Below, piece by piece: positions 43,642 through 53,466 of a stretch of 53,466 nt of DNA. A model generated the notes under the pieces. That model saw only the letters and a list, made by a program, of their open reading frames with translations. It was not told the DNA's origin and ran no database searches. How positions within the stretch are numbered: the stretch's first letter is position 1; each line of letters begins with the position of its first letter. The stretch comes from Thermomonospora catenispora (lineage in GTDB: Bacteria > Actinomycetota > Actinomycetes > Streptosporangiales > Streptosporangiaceae): assembly GCF_006363815.1 (NCBI RefSeq), contig NZ_RRYT01000028.1, positions 2,971-56,436 of the forward strand, in the 5' to 3' direction. Position numbers and translations under genes: made by a program.

Positions 43642-44853
43642 TCATCGGACGGGCTCGGGGGTCCCGGCGGAACGGGTCCGCCGCCCTCGGAGCTCGGCGG
43701 GTCCTTTGACCAGGACGGCGACGGACCAGACGGCGGCGATCAGCACGAGGGCGTTGCGGATCGCCAGCGTCCAGCTCTCCAGGGTCTCGGCGGCCATCAG
43801 ACCGGGCCAGTTGATCGGGTAGAGGAACTGGCTGAGGGCGGCGGCGGCCAGGATCAGCAGCACGGCGGGCCGCTGCCGGGTGCGGCGGTGGGACAGGCAG
43901 ACGGCGCCCAGGCCGAGCAGCCACAAAAAGTACTGGGGGGACAGGACCCTGCTGGTGGCGACGGCGGCCAGCACGGCGGCGAAGGCGACGTCGCAGCCCC
44001 AGGAGACGTCCCAGGAGCGGCCGGAGCCGCGCCAGGCCACGCAGGCGATCGCCAGGAGGGCGGCGACCGTCAGATACGGCAGCGCCTCGGCGACCCGGGC
44101 GACGTGCGGGCCGACGAGCTCCATGGAGCCGTACTGGTAGACGATGACGCCGTTCCAGTGTCCGCCCGTGCGGCCCAGCATGAACGGGGTGGCGGCCAGG
44201 GCCTCGCACTCCAGGCCCCGTCCGACCTGGGCGTCCAGGAACGACCAGGGGGCCGTGCCGCGGGCCAGGGCGAAGGCCGACAGAACCGCCCCGCAGGTGA
44301 GGGCGAAGGCCGCGATCGCGTGCAGGCTGCGACGGGCGCGCGGGAGGGCGGCCAGGAGGAGGACGGGCCAGGCCTTGAGGAGGGCGCCGAGGGCCGCCAG
44401 GACGCCGAAGAGGCGGGCCCGGTGCACGGCGAACAGGGCCGCGACGGCGGCGACGGTGACGATCAGGTCGTAGCGGACATAGCTCATCGGGCCGAGCGCG
44501 ACGATGCCGACGGTCCACAGCCAGGCGCCCGCCGACGCCCCGTTGTGACGAGAACGGGTCAACGCCCACATGACCGCCAGGTCCGCGGCCAGGGCGACCA
44601 ACGCGAAGGCGGTGGTGTAGTCCCCGCCGAGCCAGCGCGGCAGCAGCATCACCGGGGCGGCCAGCGGCGGATACTGCCAGCGGACGTCCCCCTCGGGGAA
44701 GGACCCGGAGGCCAGGATCTGCGCCCACTCGGCGTAGATCGCCGGATCCCCGAGGATCTCCTCACGCCGCGGGTAGGGGAACCGGTCGACGACGATCAGC
44801 AGGCCGATCAGCCGGGTGGCCAGCCAACAGCCCCAGAGCGCGGCGCGGCTCAC
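43642..44853 (-). CDS. Multi-pass membrane protein, GT87/GT-C glycosyltransferase-like
   Basis: The 403-residue protein has about nine to ten hydrophobic helices and an early extracytoplasmic acidic loop ([13 protein letters not shown], then [13 protein letters not shown]) typical of polyprenyl-phosphate-mannose-dependent GT-C enzymes. PMSYVRYDL and [11 protein letters not shown] fit the GT87 pattern. The donor and acceptor are unknown; a cell-envelope glycan is the likely target. GTG 44853 overlaps the rel stop by four bases, so it is translated with rel. Confidence 0.8.
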   Translation of the reverse strand: MSRAALWGCWLATRLIGLLIVVDRFPYPRREEILGDPAIYAEWAQILASGSFPEGDVRWQYPPLAAPVMLLPRWLGGDYTTAFALVALAADLAVMWALTRSRHNGASAGAWLWTVGIVALGPMSYVRYDLIVTVAAVAALFAVHRARLFGVLAALGALLKAWPVLLLAALPRARRSLHAIAAFALTCGAVLSAFALARGTAPWSFLDAQVGRGLECEALAATPFMLGRTGGHWNGVIVYQYGSMELVGPHVARVAEALPYLTVAALLAIACVAWRGSGRSWDVSWGCDVAFAAVLAAVATSRVLSPQYFLWLLGLGAVCLSHRRTRQRPAVLLILAAAALSQFLYPINWPGLMAAETLESWTLAIRNALVLIAAVWSVAVLVKGPAELRGRRTRSAGTPEPVR

Positions 44854-47243
44854 CGGGCCGCGCCGCTGGTCACGCGATAGACGTCATAGACGCCGTCGAC
44901 GGAGCGGACCGCCTTGAGCACATGCCCCAGATGCTTGGGGTCGCCCATCTCGAAGGTGAAACGACTGATCGCCACCCGGTCCCGGTTGGTGGTCACCGAC
45001 GCGGACAGGATGTTGACGTGCTGGTCCGACAGCACCCGGGTCACGTCCGACAGCAGCCTCGGCCGGTCCAACGCCTCGACCTGGATGGCCACCAGGAACA
45101 CCGAGTCCTCGCCGGGCGACCACTTCACATCGATCAGCCGGTCCGGCTGATTGCGCAGATCGGCGACGTTCCCGCAGTCCTCGCGGTGCACCGACACGCC
45201 ATGGCCGCGGGTGACGAACCCCACGATCTCGTCGCCGGGCACCGGGGTGCAGCAGCGCGACAGCCGGACCCACACGTCCGGATCGCCGCCGGCCACCACC
45301 ACGCCGGGGTCGCCCGCGGGACGGGGACGGCCCTTGCGGCGGGTCGGCACCGCCACCTCGGCCATGTCCTCCTCGGCGCTCTCCACGCCGCCGAGGGCCT
45401 CCACCAGCTTCTGCACCACGCTCTGGGCCGAGATCTGGCCCTCGCCGACCGCCGCGTACAGCGCGGACACGTCGGGGAAGCGCATGTCGCGGGCCAGCGC
45501 CAGCAGCGCCTCACCGGACATCATCCGCTGCAGCGGCATGTTCTGCTTGCGCATCGCGCGGGCGATGGACTCCTTGCCCGCCTCGATCGCGGTGTCGCGC
45601 CGCTCCTTGGTGAACCAGTGCTTGATCTTGTTGCGGGCGCGGGCGGACTTGACGAAGTTCAGCCAGTCGCGGCTCGGCCCGGCGTCGGGCGACTTGGAGG
45701 TGAACACCTCCACCAGGTCGCCGTTGTCCAGGGTGGACTCCAGCGGGACCAGCCGGCCGTTGACACGGGCGCCGATGCATCGGTGCCCCACCTCGGTGTG
45801 GATGGCGTAGGCGAAGTCCACCGGGGTGGCCCCCTGCGGCAGCGCGATCACATCGCCCTTGGGGGTGAAGACGAAGACCTCCGACACCGACAGGTCGAAC
45901 CGCAGCGACTCCAGGAACTCGGCCGGGTCGGCGGTCTCCTTCTGCCAGTCCAGCAGCTGCTTGAGCCACTGCATGTCGCCGGCCTTGCGGCCGCCGACCG
46001 TCTCCTCCTTGTACTTCCAGTGCGCGGCCACCCCGTACTCGGCCCGCCGGTGCATGCCCCAGGTGCGGATCTGCAGCTCCACCGGCTTGCCCTCGGGGCC
46101 GATCACGGTGGTGTGCAGCGACTGGTACATGTTGAACTTGGGCATCGCGATGTAGTCCTTGAACCGGCCGGGGACCGGATTCCATCGCGCGTGGATGATG
46201 CCCAAGGTGGCGTAGCAGTCCCGGACGGTGTCCACCAGCACCCGGATGCCCACCAGGTCGTAGATGTCGTCGAAGCCCACGTCCCGGGCGATCATCTTCT
46301 GGTAGATCGAGTAGTAGTGCTTGGGGCGTCCGGTGACGGTGGCCTTGATCTTCGCCTCGCGCAGGTCGGCCGAGACCTGCTCGATGACCTGCTGCAGGTA
46401 CACGTCGCGGCGCGGGGCGCGTTCGGAGACCAGGCGGGCGATCTCGTCGAACCGCTTGGGGTAGAGGGTGGCGAACGCCAGGTCCTCCAGCTCCCATTTG
46501 AGGGTGTTCATCCCCAGCCGGTGCGCCAGCGGAGCGAAGACCTCCAGCGTCTCCCGGGCCTTCTTCTCCTGCTTGTGCCGCGGCATGTAGCGCAGGGTGC
46601 GCATGTTGTGCAGCCGGTCGGCGAGCTTGATCACCAGCACCCGGATGTCGCGGGCCATCGCCACGACCATCTTGCGCACCGTCTCGGCCTCGGCGGCGTC
46701 GCCGTATTTGACCTTGTCGAGCTTGGTGACGCCGTCGACCAGCGCGGCGATCTCGTCGCCGAACTCCTCGCGCAGCTCCTCGAGGGTGTACTCGGTGTCC
46801 TCGACGGTGTCGTGCAGCAGCGCCGCGCACAACGTCTCGGTGTTCATGCCGAGCTCGGCGAGGATCGTGGTGACCGCGAGCGGGTGGGTGATGTACGGGT
46901 CGCCGCTCTTGCGCTTCTGATCGCGGTGGTAGTACGCGGCGACGTCGTAGGCGCGTTCGATGAGCCGGATGTCCGCTTTGGGATGGGTGTTGCGGACGGT
47001 CTTGATCAGTGGTTCCAGTACCGGGTTCATGGTGGTGCCACGCTGGGCGCCCAGTCTCGCGAGCCTACGACGGACGCGGGCGGCCGACGGAGGGGCGGCG
47101 GCCGCGTTCTGTGCCGGCGCTCCGGAGGGCGCGGCGGGCGCGGACGGACGGCGCCCGTGGTCGGGCGTCGCGGTGCGCGCTGTGGTCCCCCGGTCCTGCG
47201 GGGTCTGCGCTACCGCGTCGGTCGAGACCACCTCACCTGGCAC
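44850..47243 (-). CDS. relA: Bifunctional (p)ppGpp synthetase/hydrolase
   Basis: Makes and degrades the stringent-response alarmone. The 797-residue protein has a disordered Ala/Pro-rich N-terminus (about 1-75, as in Streptomyces Rel), an HD hydrolase domain with intact HDTVED, a synthetase domain ([27 protein letters not shown]), TGS ([19 protein letters not shown]), a zinc-finger-like [13 protein letters not shown] and a C-terminal ACT domain. Both activities look intact. GTG 47243 follows GGAGG; an internal ATG near 47030 would remove the N-terminal extension. The order relA-apt-secF-secD is the normal actinobacterial one. Confidence 0.96.
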   Translation of the reverse strand: MPGEVVSTDAVAQTPQDRGTTARTATPDHGRRPSAPAAPSGAPAQNAAAAPPSAARVRRRLARLGAQRGTTMNPVLEPLIKTVRNTHPKADIRLIERAYDVAAYYHRDQKRKSGDPYITHPLAVTTILAELGMNTETLCAALLHDTVEDTEYTLEELREEFGDEIAALVDGVTKLDKVKYGDAAEAETVRKMVVAMARDIRVLVIKLADRLHNMRTLRYMPRHKQEKKARETLEVFAPLAHRLGMNTLKWELEDLAFATLYPKRFDEIARLVSERAPRRDVYLQQVIEQVSADLREAKIKATVTGRPKHYYSIYQKMIARDVGFDDIYDLVGIRVLVDTVRDCYATLGIIHARWNPVPGRFKDYIAMPKFNMYQSLHTTVIGPEGKPVELQIRTWGMHRRAEYGVAAHWKYKEETVGGRKAGDMQWLKQLLDWQKETADPAEFLESLRFDLSVSEVFVFTPKGDVIALPQGATPVDFAYAIHTEVGHRCIGARVNGRLVPLESTLDNGDLVEVFTSKSPDAGPSRDWLNFVKSARARNKIKHWFTKERRDTAIEAGKESIARAMRKQNMPLQRMMSGEALLALARDMRFPDVSALYAAVGEGQISAQSVVQKLVEALGGVESAEEDMAEVAVPTRRKGRPRPAGDPGVVVAGGDPDVWVRLSRCCTPVPGDEIVGFVTRGHGVSVHREDCGNVADLRNQPDRLIDVKWSPGEDSVFLVAIQVEALDRPRLLSDVTRVLSDQHVNILSASVTTNRDRVAISRFTFEMGDPKHLGHVLKAVRSVDGVYDVYRVTSGAAR

Positions 47244-47395
47244 CCAGCCTCCTCTCAACGCCGGTCGTGCGTCGGTCGAAGTCCGTTCGCGCCTTGTCGG
47301 ACGCTCGCGGACCGTCCGGCGTCGTTGCCGGCCACCCGGGGGGCGGGATCGCCACCTGCCCTGGTGCGGCCAGTCTAGCCGCCGGGTTTTCGGTA

Positions 47396-47923
47396 CTACA
47401 CCGTAACCAGGGAGTGAACGTCCAGATTCCCCAGCTTGTCCCGCCCGTTCAAAAACGACAGCTCGATCAGCACCGACAGTCCGACGACCTCGCCGCCACC
47501 GCGCCGGACCAGTTCGGCGGCCGCCTGTGCGGTGCCTCCGGTGGCCAGCACGTCGTCGACGATCAACACGCGCTCACCGGGCCGCAACGCGTCGATGTGC
47601 ATCTCGATCGTCTCGGTGCCGTACTCCAGATCATAAGTCTGTGCATGCGCCGCCGCGGGCAGCTTTCCCTTTTTCCGCACCGGTACGAACCCGGCGCCGA
47701 AGTGATAGGCCACGGGGGCGGCCAGGATGAAGCCGCGCGCCTCGATACCGACGATCTTGTCGACGGTGCCGCGGCCGTGGTACGACACGATCGCGTCGAC
47801 CACCGCGGCGAACGCCACGTGATCGGCCAGCAGCGGTGTGATGTCCTTGAACACCACACCGGGCTTGGGATAGTCCGGGATGTCTCGGATGCGCTCGGTG
47901 ATCAGCGTGGTGAGATCGATCAT
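47396..47923 (-). CDS. apt: Adenine phosphoribosyltransferase
   Basis: Salvages adenine to AMP using PRPP. The 175-residue protein has the adenine-loop [24 protein letters not shown] and the PRPP motif [16 protein letters not shown]. It begins two bases after the secF stop and lies 152 bases upstream of relA. Confidence 0.97.
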   Translation of the reverse strand: MIDLTTLITERIRDIPDYPKPGVVFKDITPLLADHVAFAAVVDAIVSYHGRGTVDKIVGIEARGFILAAPVAYHFGAGFVPVRKKGKLPAAAHAQTYDLEYGTETIEMHIDALRPGERVLIVDDVLATGGTAQAAAELVRRGGGEVVGLSVLIELSFLNGRDKLGNLDVHSLVTV

Positions 47924-47925
47924 CG

Positions 47926-49092
47926 TTACCTTCTCGTCCGCCGGCGCTGCCGCCGGGTGCCGCGTCGGGGCTGACGTCGCGGCCCGACCTGCACGGCCTT
48001 GACCTTGGGGGACGCGCCCGCGGCGGCCTCGACCTTCTCGGCGTCCGCCGCTCCGCCGCTCGTTCCGCCGAGTGCGGCGTCCGCCGTTCCGCCGGCCTCC
48101 GGAGCGGCGGCCCGCACCCGCCGTTTGACGCTGGCCCGCCGCGCCCTGATCCGTTCCCGCAGCTCCCGGTAACGGGGCTCACGCTCCTTGAGGTGGACCA
48201 GCAGCGGGGGCGCCACGCACAGCGAAGAGTAGGTGCCGACCAGGATGCCGACGAACATCGACAGCGACAGGTCCTTCAGCGCTCCCGCGCCCAGCAGGAA
48301 CGCCCCCACGAACAGGATCGACGCCACCGGCAGGATCGCCACCAGCGAGGTGTTCAGCGACCGGACCAGTGTGCGGTTGAGCGCCTCGTTGACGGCCTGG
48401 CCGTAGGTCTTGAGCCTCCCGGGCGCGCCCAGGTCGCGGGTGACCTCCTTGACCATGTCGAAGACCACGACCGCGTCGTACAGCGAGTAGCCCAGGATGG
48501 TCAGGAACCCCAGCAGGGTCGCCGGGGTGACCTCGAATCCCGACCAGGCGTAAACGCCGGCGGTGATCACCAGGTCGTGCAGCAGCGCCGCCACCGCGGC
48601 CAGCGCCATCCGCCACTCGAAGGCCAGCGACAGATAGCCGACGATCAGCAGCATGAACACCGCCAGCGCCAGCCAGGCCTTCTCGGTGATCTCATCGCCC
48701 CAGGTGGAGCCGATGACCTGCGTGCTGACCCGATCGGCGGACAGGCCGAACTCCTCGCCCAGCGCCCGCTGCACCTCGGCGGCCTCGGCCGAGGACAGCG
48801 ACTCGGTGACCACCCGCCACCCGCTCCCGGTGGCCTGCACGATCACCTGGTGCGGTCCGGCCCCGACGACGGTGGAGCGGACCTGTTCGATGGAGGCGTT
48901 CGGGGCCTTGAAGGTGAACACCGATCCGCCGGTGAACTCCACCCCGAACGACAGGCCGCGAACGATCAGCCCGGCGACGGAGAACGTGAGCAGGATCACC
49001 GACAGCGAGGTCCACAGGCGGGGACGGCCGACGATGTTCGCGCTGGTCTCACCGGTGTAGATGCGCGACAGCACGGCGCGGACGGCGATCAT
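47926..49092 (-). CDS. secF: Protein-export membrane protein SecF
   Basis: Proton-driven partner of SecD in late protein translocation. The 388-residue protein has six transmembrane helices, the first periplasmic domain with FGVEFTGGSVFTF, and the conserved GYSLYDAVVVFDMVKE and VRSLNTSLVAILPV segments. The C-terminal tail (about 300-388) is long, Ala-rich and very basic, longer than in E. coli SecF but usual in actinobacteria. ATG 49092 overlaps the secD stop by four bases. Confidence 0.96.
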   Translation of the reverse strand: MIAVRAVLSRIYTGETSANIVGRPRLWTSLSVILLTFSVAGLIVRGLSFGVEFTGGSVFTFKAPNASIEQVRSTVVGAGPHQVIVQATGSGWRVVTESLSSAEAAEVQRALGEEFGLSADRVSTQVIGSTWGDEITEKAWLALAVFMLLIVGYLSLAFEWRMALAAVAALLHDLVITAGVYAWSGFEVTPATLLGFLTILGYSLYDAVVVFDMVKEVTRDLGAPGRLKTYGQAVNEALNRTLVRSLNTSLVAILPVASILFVGAFLLGAGALKDLSLSMFVGILVGTYSSLCVAPPLLVHLKEREPRYRELRERIRARRASVKRRVRAAAPEAGGTADAALGGTSGGAADAEKVEAAAGASPKVKAVQVGPRRQPRRGTRRQRRRTRR

Positions 49093-50837
49093 CGGGCTCC
49101 CTCGGCCGGGGACGGGACGGACCGGGTGCGGCGCAGCCGGGCCGGGTCCAGCCCGGACCAGCGGTGGCCCTTGGCGAAGAACCTCCGGCGGGCCAGCAGG
49201 GCCACCATCGGCTTGGTGAAGCAGAACACCACCACCACGTCGATCAGCGTGGTCAGCCCGATGGCGAACGCGAAGCCCTTGACCCCGCCGACGGCCAGCA
49301 CGTACAGCACGGCCGCGCCGATGAACATCACCGCGTCGGCGACCAGGATGGTGCGCCGGGCGCGCCGCCAGGCGGTCTCCGCCGCCGACCGCAGCGGGCG
49401 GCCCTCGCGCAGCTCGTCGCGCAGACGCTCGAAGTAGACGATGAAGGAGTCGGCGGCGATGCCGATCGAGACGATCAGGCCGATCACGTGGGCCAGCGAC
49501 AGCCGGAACCCGAGGGTGCTCTCGTAGCCGAGCAGCACCACCGCCAGGTAGGTGATGCCGGCGGCGACCGCCAGGCTGGCCACGGAGACCAGGCCCAGGC
49601 CCCGGTAATACAACAGCGAGTAGGCCACCACCAGCGCCAGGCCGATCGCGCCGGCCAGCATGCCCTTCTCCAGCTGGTCGGAGCCGAGAGTGGAGGAGAC
49701 CGTCTCGATCGAGGAGCGCTCGAACTTCAGCGGCAGCGCCCCGTAGTCGAGCACGTTGGCCAGGTCGGTGGCGTATCGCTGGGTGAAGCTGCTGGAAGGG
49801 CCGTTGATGCTGGCCTGGCCGCCGGTGATGGGTCCCTGGGTGATCTCGGGCGCGGAGACCACCTGGCCGTCCAGCACGATGGCGATCTGCCGGCGGGGCG
49901 AGAGCGGATCGGCCTGGTACGCGCGGTAGGCGTCGGCGGTCAGCGCGGCGAACTGCCGCGCGCCCCGGTCCTTCAGCTCCAGCGACACCGACCAGCCGGT
50001 CTGCCCGTTCTGGGCGTTCGGCGGGACGGCGGCGGCGTCGGCGATCTGCCGGCCCTCCACCCGCACCGGACCGAGAAGGTACTTGACCCGGCCCTCCCGG
50101 TCACAGGCGGCGACCCACCTGCGGCGCGGATCGTCGGCGCCGGGGGCCTTCTTGTCCGGCCCGGAGCAGTCCAGCTCCTCGAACTGGGCGATGACGGCCT
50201 TGTCATCGACGCCGCTGTAGTCGCGGGTCAGGTCGTCCAGGTCGAGCGGGGCGGACGGCGAGGGCGTCGGGCCTCCGGACGGGGACGGCGAACCGGACGG
50301 CGAGGGCGACGGGGCGGCCAGCGCCTGCGACAGCGCCCGCTGCCGGGCGGAGGCGGTCGGCGTGGGCGAGGAGGCGTCCCGCGAGGGGCTCTGGGAGGGC
50401 CGGGGCGAGGCGGTCGGGCTCGCCGACGGTCCGGGCGAGCCGGTCGACGGCGTGGCGCCCGCCAACGCGTACACCTGCCGGAACTGCAGCTGGGCGGTGG
50501 TGCCGATCAGGTCCACCACCCGCCGCTGGTCGCCGGTGCCGGGCACCTGGACCACGATGTGGTCGCCGCCCTGCGGGGCGACCTCGGCCTCGGAGAGCCC
50601 CAGCCCGTTGACCCGGTCCCGGATGATGTTCACCGCCTGCCGGAGCTGGGCCTGCGGCGGGCTCTGCCCGTCCTCGGTGACCGCGGTGAGCGTCACCGTG
50701 GTGCCGCCCGCCAGATCGAGCGCCAGCTTGGGGGTGGTCTGCCCGTGCAGGAACATCACCCCGGTGAGCACGGCCAGGACGGCGAACAGCAGCACAATCG
50801 TCCGGCCGGGCCGGGAGGGAGTGCTCGGCGGTGCCAA
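49089..50837 (-). CDS. secD: Protein translocase subunit SecD with a Pro/Ser-rich insert
   Basis: The 582-residue protein has a first transmembrane helix (about 12-30), the P1 region starting LALDLAGGTTVTL, and the C-terminal membrane domain with GLIVSIGIAADSFIVYFERLRDE. Residues about 127-200 form a low-complexity Pro/Ser/Ala/Gly insert, an extracytoplasmic linker common in actinobacterial SecD though longer than most. The start codon appears to be TTG (50837), with GGAAGAGA upstream. No other start fits the N-terminus. Confidence 0.94.
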   Translation of the reverse strand: MAPPSTPSRPGRTIVLLFAVLAVLTGVMFLHGQTTPKLALDLAGGTTVTLTAVTEDGQSPPQAQLRQAVNIIRDRVNGLGLSEAEVAPQGGDHIVVQVPGTGDQRRVVDLIGTTAQLQFRQVYALAGATPSTGSPGPSASPTASPRPSQSPSRDASSPTPTASARQRALSQALAAPSPSPSGSPSPSGGPTPSPSAPLDLDDLTRDYSGVDDKAVIAQFEELDCSGPDKKAPGADDPRRRWVAACDREGRVKYLLGPVRVEGRQIADAAAVPPNAQNGQTGWSVSLELKDRGARQFAALTADAYRAYQADPLSPRRQIAIVLDGQVVSAPEITQGPITGGQASINGPSSSFTQRYATDLANVLDYGALPLKFERSSIETVSSTLGSDQLEKGMLAGAIGLALVVAYSLLYYRGLGLVSVASLAVAAGITYLAVVLLGYESTLGFRLSLAHVIGLIVSIGIAADSFIVYFERLRDELREGRPLRSAAETAWRRARRTILVADAVMFIGAAVLYVLAVGGVKGFAFAIGLTTLIDVVVVFCFTKPMVALLARRRFFAKGHRWSGLDPARLRRTRSVPSPAEGAR

Positions 50838-50868
50838 TGGGGGGTCTCTTCCGATTCGTTCAGGGCGG

Positions 50869-51252
50869 TCAGGCCGAGGGCTTGTCCGCCTTCCGCACGT
50901 CCTCGGCGTCCTTGGTCAGGTCGACGGCGCCGGCGTCCTCGGCGTCCTCGTCTCCGTCGTCGGAGACGATGTTCATGATGGCGGCCTTGACGAACCGGAC
51001 CTTGACGCCGGGCGCGATCTCGAGCACCACCCCGTCGTCGTCGACCTCGACGATCTCGGCGTGCATGCCGCTGGTGGTCATCACCTTCATGCCGGGTCGC
51101 AGCGAGCTCTGCATCTGCAGCTGTGCACGGCGCTGCTTGTTCTGCGGCCGGATCAGCAGCAGGTAGAACAGGACCGGGATGGCCAGCAGCAGGAGGAGGT
51201 TGATCAGACCGCCGCCGCTGGACTGCTGTGCAAGGAACATGCTGTCGCCCAT
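50869..51252 (-). CDS. yajC: Preprotein translocase subunit YajC
   Basis: Small accessory subunit of SecDF. The 127-residue protein has one transmembrane helix (LINLLLLLAIPVLFYLLLI), the RPQNKQ motif after it and a conserved LRPGMKVMTTSGMHAEIVEV beta region; the tail is acidic. ATG 51252 with AAGGA upstream is chosen. It precedes secD by 31 bases. Confidence 0.93.
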   Translation of the reverse strand: MGDSMFLAQQSSGGGLINLLLLLAIPVLFYLLLIRPQNKQRRAQLQMQSSLRPGMKVMTTSGMHAEIVEVDDDGVVLEIAPGVKVRFVKAAIMNIVSDDGDEDAEDAGAVDLTKDAEDVRKADKPSA

Positions 51253-51416
51253 CAAAGGGCATCCTTCCGATGTGGGTTGCCCCAGCGTTTCGCCGTTCAT
51301 GACGTTCGCGCGCGGGACCGCCGGCTGGGGACGGCGACCAAGTCCCGGAGTGTAGAGACTACGCGAATCACCGGCAACGACAGGACGAGCGAGGCGGCCG
51401 GGAAGTTCCCGAACGG

Positions 51417-52487
51417 TTATTCGGGCTTCTCCTCGCCGGCCTCCTCCAGGGCGAACAACGTGTCGGCCATCGGCGCGGACGGCGGCGGGGTCAACCCCAT
51501 GTGCCGCCAGGCGGCGGGCGTGGCGATCCGGCCGCGGGGGGTGCGCGCCAGCAGCCCCTGCCGGACCAGGAACGGCTCGGCCACCACCTCGACCGTCTCA
51601 GGCTCCTCCCCCACCGACACCGCCAGCGTGGACAGGCCCACCGGTCCTCCGCCGAACTTGTGCAGCAGCGACTCCAGCACGGCGCGGTCGAGCCGGTCCA
51701 GGCCGCGCTCGTCCACCTCGTACAGGGTCAGCGCGGCCCGCGCCAGATCACGGGTGATCACCCCGTCGGCGCGGACCTCGGCGTAGTCGCGGACCCGGCG
51801 CAGCAGCCGGTTGGCGATGCGGGGGGTGCCGCGGGAGCGGGCGGCGATCTCGGCCGCGCCCTCGTCCTCGATCCGCACGTTCAGCAGCCGGGCCGAACGC
51901 TTGATGATCACTTCCAGCTCGGCGGGCTCGTAGAAGTCCATGTGCGCCACGAAGCCGAACCGGTCGCGCAGCGGACCCGGCAGCATGCCCGCCCGCGTGG
52001 TGGCGCCGACGAGGGTGAACGGGGCGATGTCCAGCGGGACGGAGGTGGCGCCGGGGCCCTTGCCGACGACCACGTCGACCCGGAAGTCCTCCATCGCCAT
52101 GTAGAGCATCTCCTCGGCGGGGCGGGCCATCCGGTGGATCTCGTCCAGGAACAGCACCTCCCCCTCCGAGAGGGTGGACAGCACCGCGGCCAGGTCCCCG
52201 GCCCGTTCGATCGCCGGGCCGCTGGAGATCCGCAGCGGCTTGCCCAGCTCGGCGGCGATGATCATGGCGAGGGTGGTCTTGCCCAGGCCGGGGCCGCCGG
52301 ACAGCAGCACGTGGTCCGGCGGACGGCCCCGGCGCAGCGCGCTGTGCAGCACCAGCGACAGCTGCTCGCGGACCCGGTGCTGGCCGATGAACTCATCCAG
52401 CCGCTTGGGCCGCAGCGCCGCCTCGATGAGGCGTTCCTCGCCGTCCGCACCGGCCTCGGGGGACACCAGGCGATCGTGGTCGGTCAT
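51417..52487 (-). CDS. ruvB: Holliday junction branch-migration helicase RuvB
   Basis: The 356-residue AAA+ motor has the N-terminal [11 protein letters not shown], Walker [12 protein letters not shown], Walker [10 protein letters not shown], the sensor segment [11 protein letters not shown] and a winged-helix DNA-binding domain ending [24 protein letters not shown] 52487 overlaps the ruvA stop by four bases. Confidence 0.98.
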   Translation of the reverse strand: MTDHDRLVSPEAGADGEERLIEAALRPKRLDEFIGQHRVREQLSLVLHSALRRGRPPDHVLLSGGPGLGKTTLAMIIAAELGKPLRISSGPAIERAGDLAAVLSTLSEGEVLFLDEIHRMARPAEEMLYMAMEDFRVDVVVGKGPGATSVPLDIAPFTLVGATTRAGMLPGPLRDRFGFVAHMDFYEPAELEVIIKRSARLLNVRIEDEGAAEIAARSRGTPRIANRLLRRVRDYAEVRADGVITRDLARAALTLYEVDERGLDRLDRAVLESLLHKFGGGPVGLSTLAVSVGEEPETVEVVAEPFLVRQGLLARTPRGRIATPAAWRHMGLTPPPSAPMADTLFALEEAGEEKPE

Positions 52488-53095
52488 GGCTTGGCGAGTT
52501 TCTTGAGGGCGGATTTGAGCAGGTCGGCGACCGGCGGGACCTGTTCGCCGTCCAGCTCGGCGGCGACCGCCTCGGCGGCGGCCTCGGCGTCCTTGGCGGA
52601 CCAGCCGAGGTTGATCAGGCCGGTGACGACCTGGTCGCGCCACGGGGCGGCGACCGGCCGGCCGCGCGGGGCGGTCTCGCCGTCTCCGGCGATCGGGGCG
52701 CCCAGCCGGTCCTTGAGCTCCAGCACGATGCGCTGGGCGCCCTTCTTGCCGATGCCGGGGACCTTGGTGAGGGCGGACACGTCCTCGGTGGCCACCGCCC
52801 GGCGCAGCGCGTCCGGGCTGTGCACGGCGAGCATGGACAGCGCCAGGCGGGGGCCGACGCCGCTGGCGGTCTGCAGCACCTCGAACGTGGCGCGCTCGTC
52901 GTCGTCGGCGAACCCGAAGAGCGTCAGCGCGTCCTCCCGCACCACCAGCGAGGTGGGGATCTCGGCCTCCTCGCCGACCCGCAACCCGGCCAGCGCGGCG
53001 GGCGTGCACTGCAGGGCCAGCCCGACGCCGCCGACGTCCACGACGGCGCCGTCCGGGCCCGTGGCGGCCACCCGCCCACGGACGAAGGCGATCAC
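52484..53095 (-). CDS. ruvA: Holliday junction DNA-binding protein RuvA
   Basis: The 203-residue tetrameric junction-binding protein has an OB-fold domain (VIAFVRGRV to [10 protein letters not shown]), two HhH motifs ([13 protein letters not shown] and [19 protein letters not shown]), and a C-terminal UBA-like domain that contacts RuvB. GTG 53095 overlaps the ruvC stop by four bases (GTGA). Confidence 0.97.
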   Translation of the reverse strand: MIAFVRGRVAATGPDGAVVDVGGVGLALQCTPAALAGLRVGEEAEIPTSLVVREDALTLFGFADDDERATFEVLQTASGVGPRLALSMLAVHSPDALRRAVATEDVSALTKVPGIGKKGAQRIVLELKDRLGAPIAGDGETAPRGRPVAAPWRDQVVTGLINLGWSAKDAEAAAEAVAAELDGEQVPPVADLLKSALKKLAKP

Positions 53096-53466
53096 GACCT
53101 GCTCCCTGTCTGTCGTACGGCCCGGCGCGCCGCCTCCAGCCGGGCCTGCGCGCCGCCGCGCCACACGTGGCAGATCGCCAGCGCCAGCGCGTCGGCGGCG
53201 TCGGCCGGCTTCGGCGCGGTCTCCAGTCGCAGCAGCCGGGTCACCATCGCGGTGACCTGCGCCTTGTCGGCGCGGCCGTTGCCGGTGACCGCGGCCTTGG
53301 CCTCGCTGGGGGTGTGCAGCGCCACCGGCAGGCCGCGGCGGGCGGCGGCCACGATGGCGATCGCGCCGGCCTGCGCGGTGCCCATCACGGTCCGCACGTT
53401 GTGCTGGGCGAACACCCGCTCCACCGCGACGACGTCGGGGGCGTACTCCTCCAGCAGCGCCTCCAG
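53092..53466 (-). CDS. ruvC: Crossover junction endodeoxyribonuclease RuvC (N-terminus outside the window)
   Basis: The visible C-terminal 124 residues contain [21 protein letters not shown] with the catalytic Glu, the [10 protein letters not shown] segment and the [13 protein letters not shown] end with the paired catalytic Asp residues. The first metal-binding Asp and the start codon lie beyond the right edge. It is the first visible gene of ruvC-ruvA-ruvB. Confidence 0.96.
   Translation of the reverse strand: MEALLEEYAPDVVAVERVFAQHNVRTVMGTAQAGAIAIVAAARRGLPVALHTPSEAKAAVTGNGRADKAQVTAMVTRLLRLETAPKPADAADALALAICHVWRGGAQARLEAARRAVRQTGSRS

Overview
The window is a high-GC (roughly 70%) actinobacterial chromosome segment. 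Evidence: GTG starts and 4-base ATGA/GTGA gene overlaps are everywhere; argC-argJ-argB-argD-argF-argR-argH, pheT-pheS-kinase-trmH-rplT-rpmI-infC, and hisS-MBL-ppi-DUF349-relA-apt-secF-secD-yajC-ruvB-ruvA-ruvC follow the order I know from Streptomyces-like genomes; and a WhiJ/DUF397-type pair and PASTA-free actinobacterial paralogues are present. A member of Streptosporangiales/Thermomonosporaceae or a relative fits, but the species cannot be fixed from the sequence. Almost everything lies on the minus strand.

Layout. 1-1325: no gene; a strong leftward promoter that probably drives an rRNA operon beyond the left edge. 1333-3089: tyrS and a small putative lipoprotein gene broken by a 10-bp tandem duplication. 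3246-11312: alkyladenine glycosylase and the arginine regulon, headed by a promoter overlapped by two ARG boxes. 11331-13013: a split-barrel flavin/F420 enzyme, a highly structured RNA with a circularly permuted tRNA-like fold, a 15-codon leader ORF and a DUF7873-like protein. 13091-15075: ABC-F ATPase with an attenuator-like leader. 15097-23450: PheRS, sensor kinase, STAS protein, rRNA methyltransferase, L20, L35, IF3. 23584-31107: aroE-mltG-ruvX-alaS-two small proteins, then rarA. 31300-33019: a plus-strand membrane protein/DUF3105/DUF305 module. 33142-40554: two aspartyl-tRNA synthetases flank a small accessory cassette (XRE regulator, DUF397, small acidic protein, archaeal-type AspRS, ubiquitin-like protein, E1-like enzyme) that ends at hisS. 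40565-53466: glyoxalase-II-like hydrolase, cyclophilin, DUF349 protein, a GT87-like membrane protein, Rel, Apt, SecDF-YajC and RuvABC (ruvC cut by the right edge).

How the parts work together. The core is translation (five essential synthetases, L20/L35/IF3, an rRNA methylase), arginine synthesis under ArgR, stringent response and purine salvage, protein export and Holliday-junction processing. Two regions stand out as unexplained: the permuted-tRNA-like RNA downstream of the DUF7873-like gene (12121-11853), topologically like the tRNA mimic of bacterial Y RNAs, and the cassette at 35084-39272, where a second AspRS with unusual motif residues sits beside a ubiquitin-like/E1-like pair.
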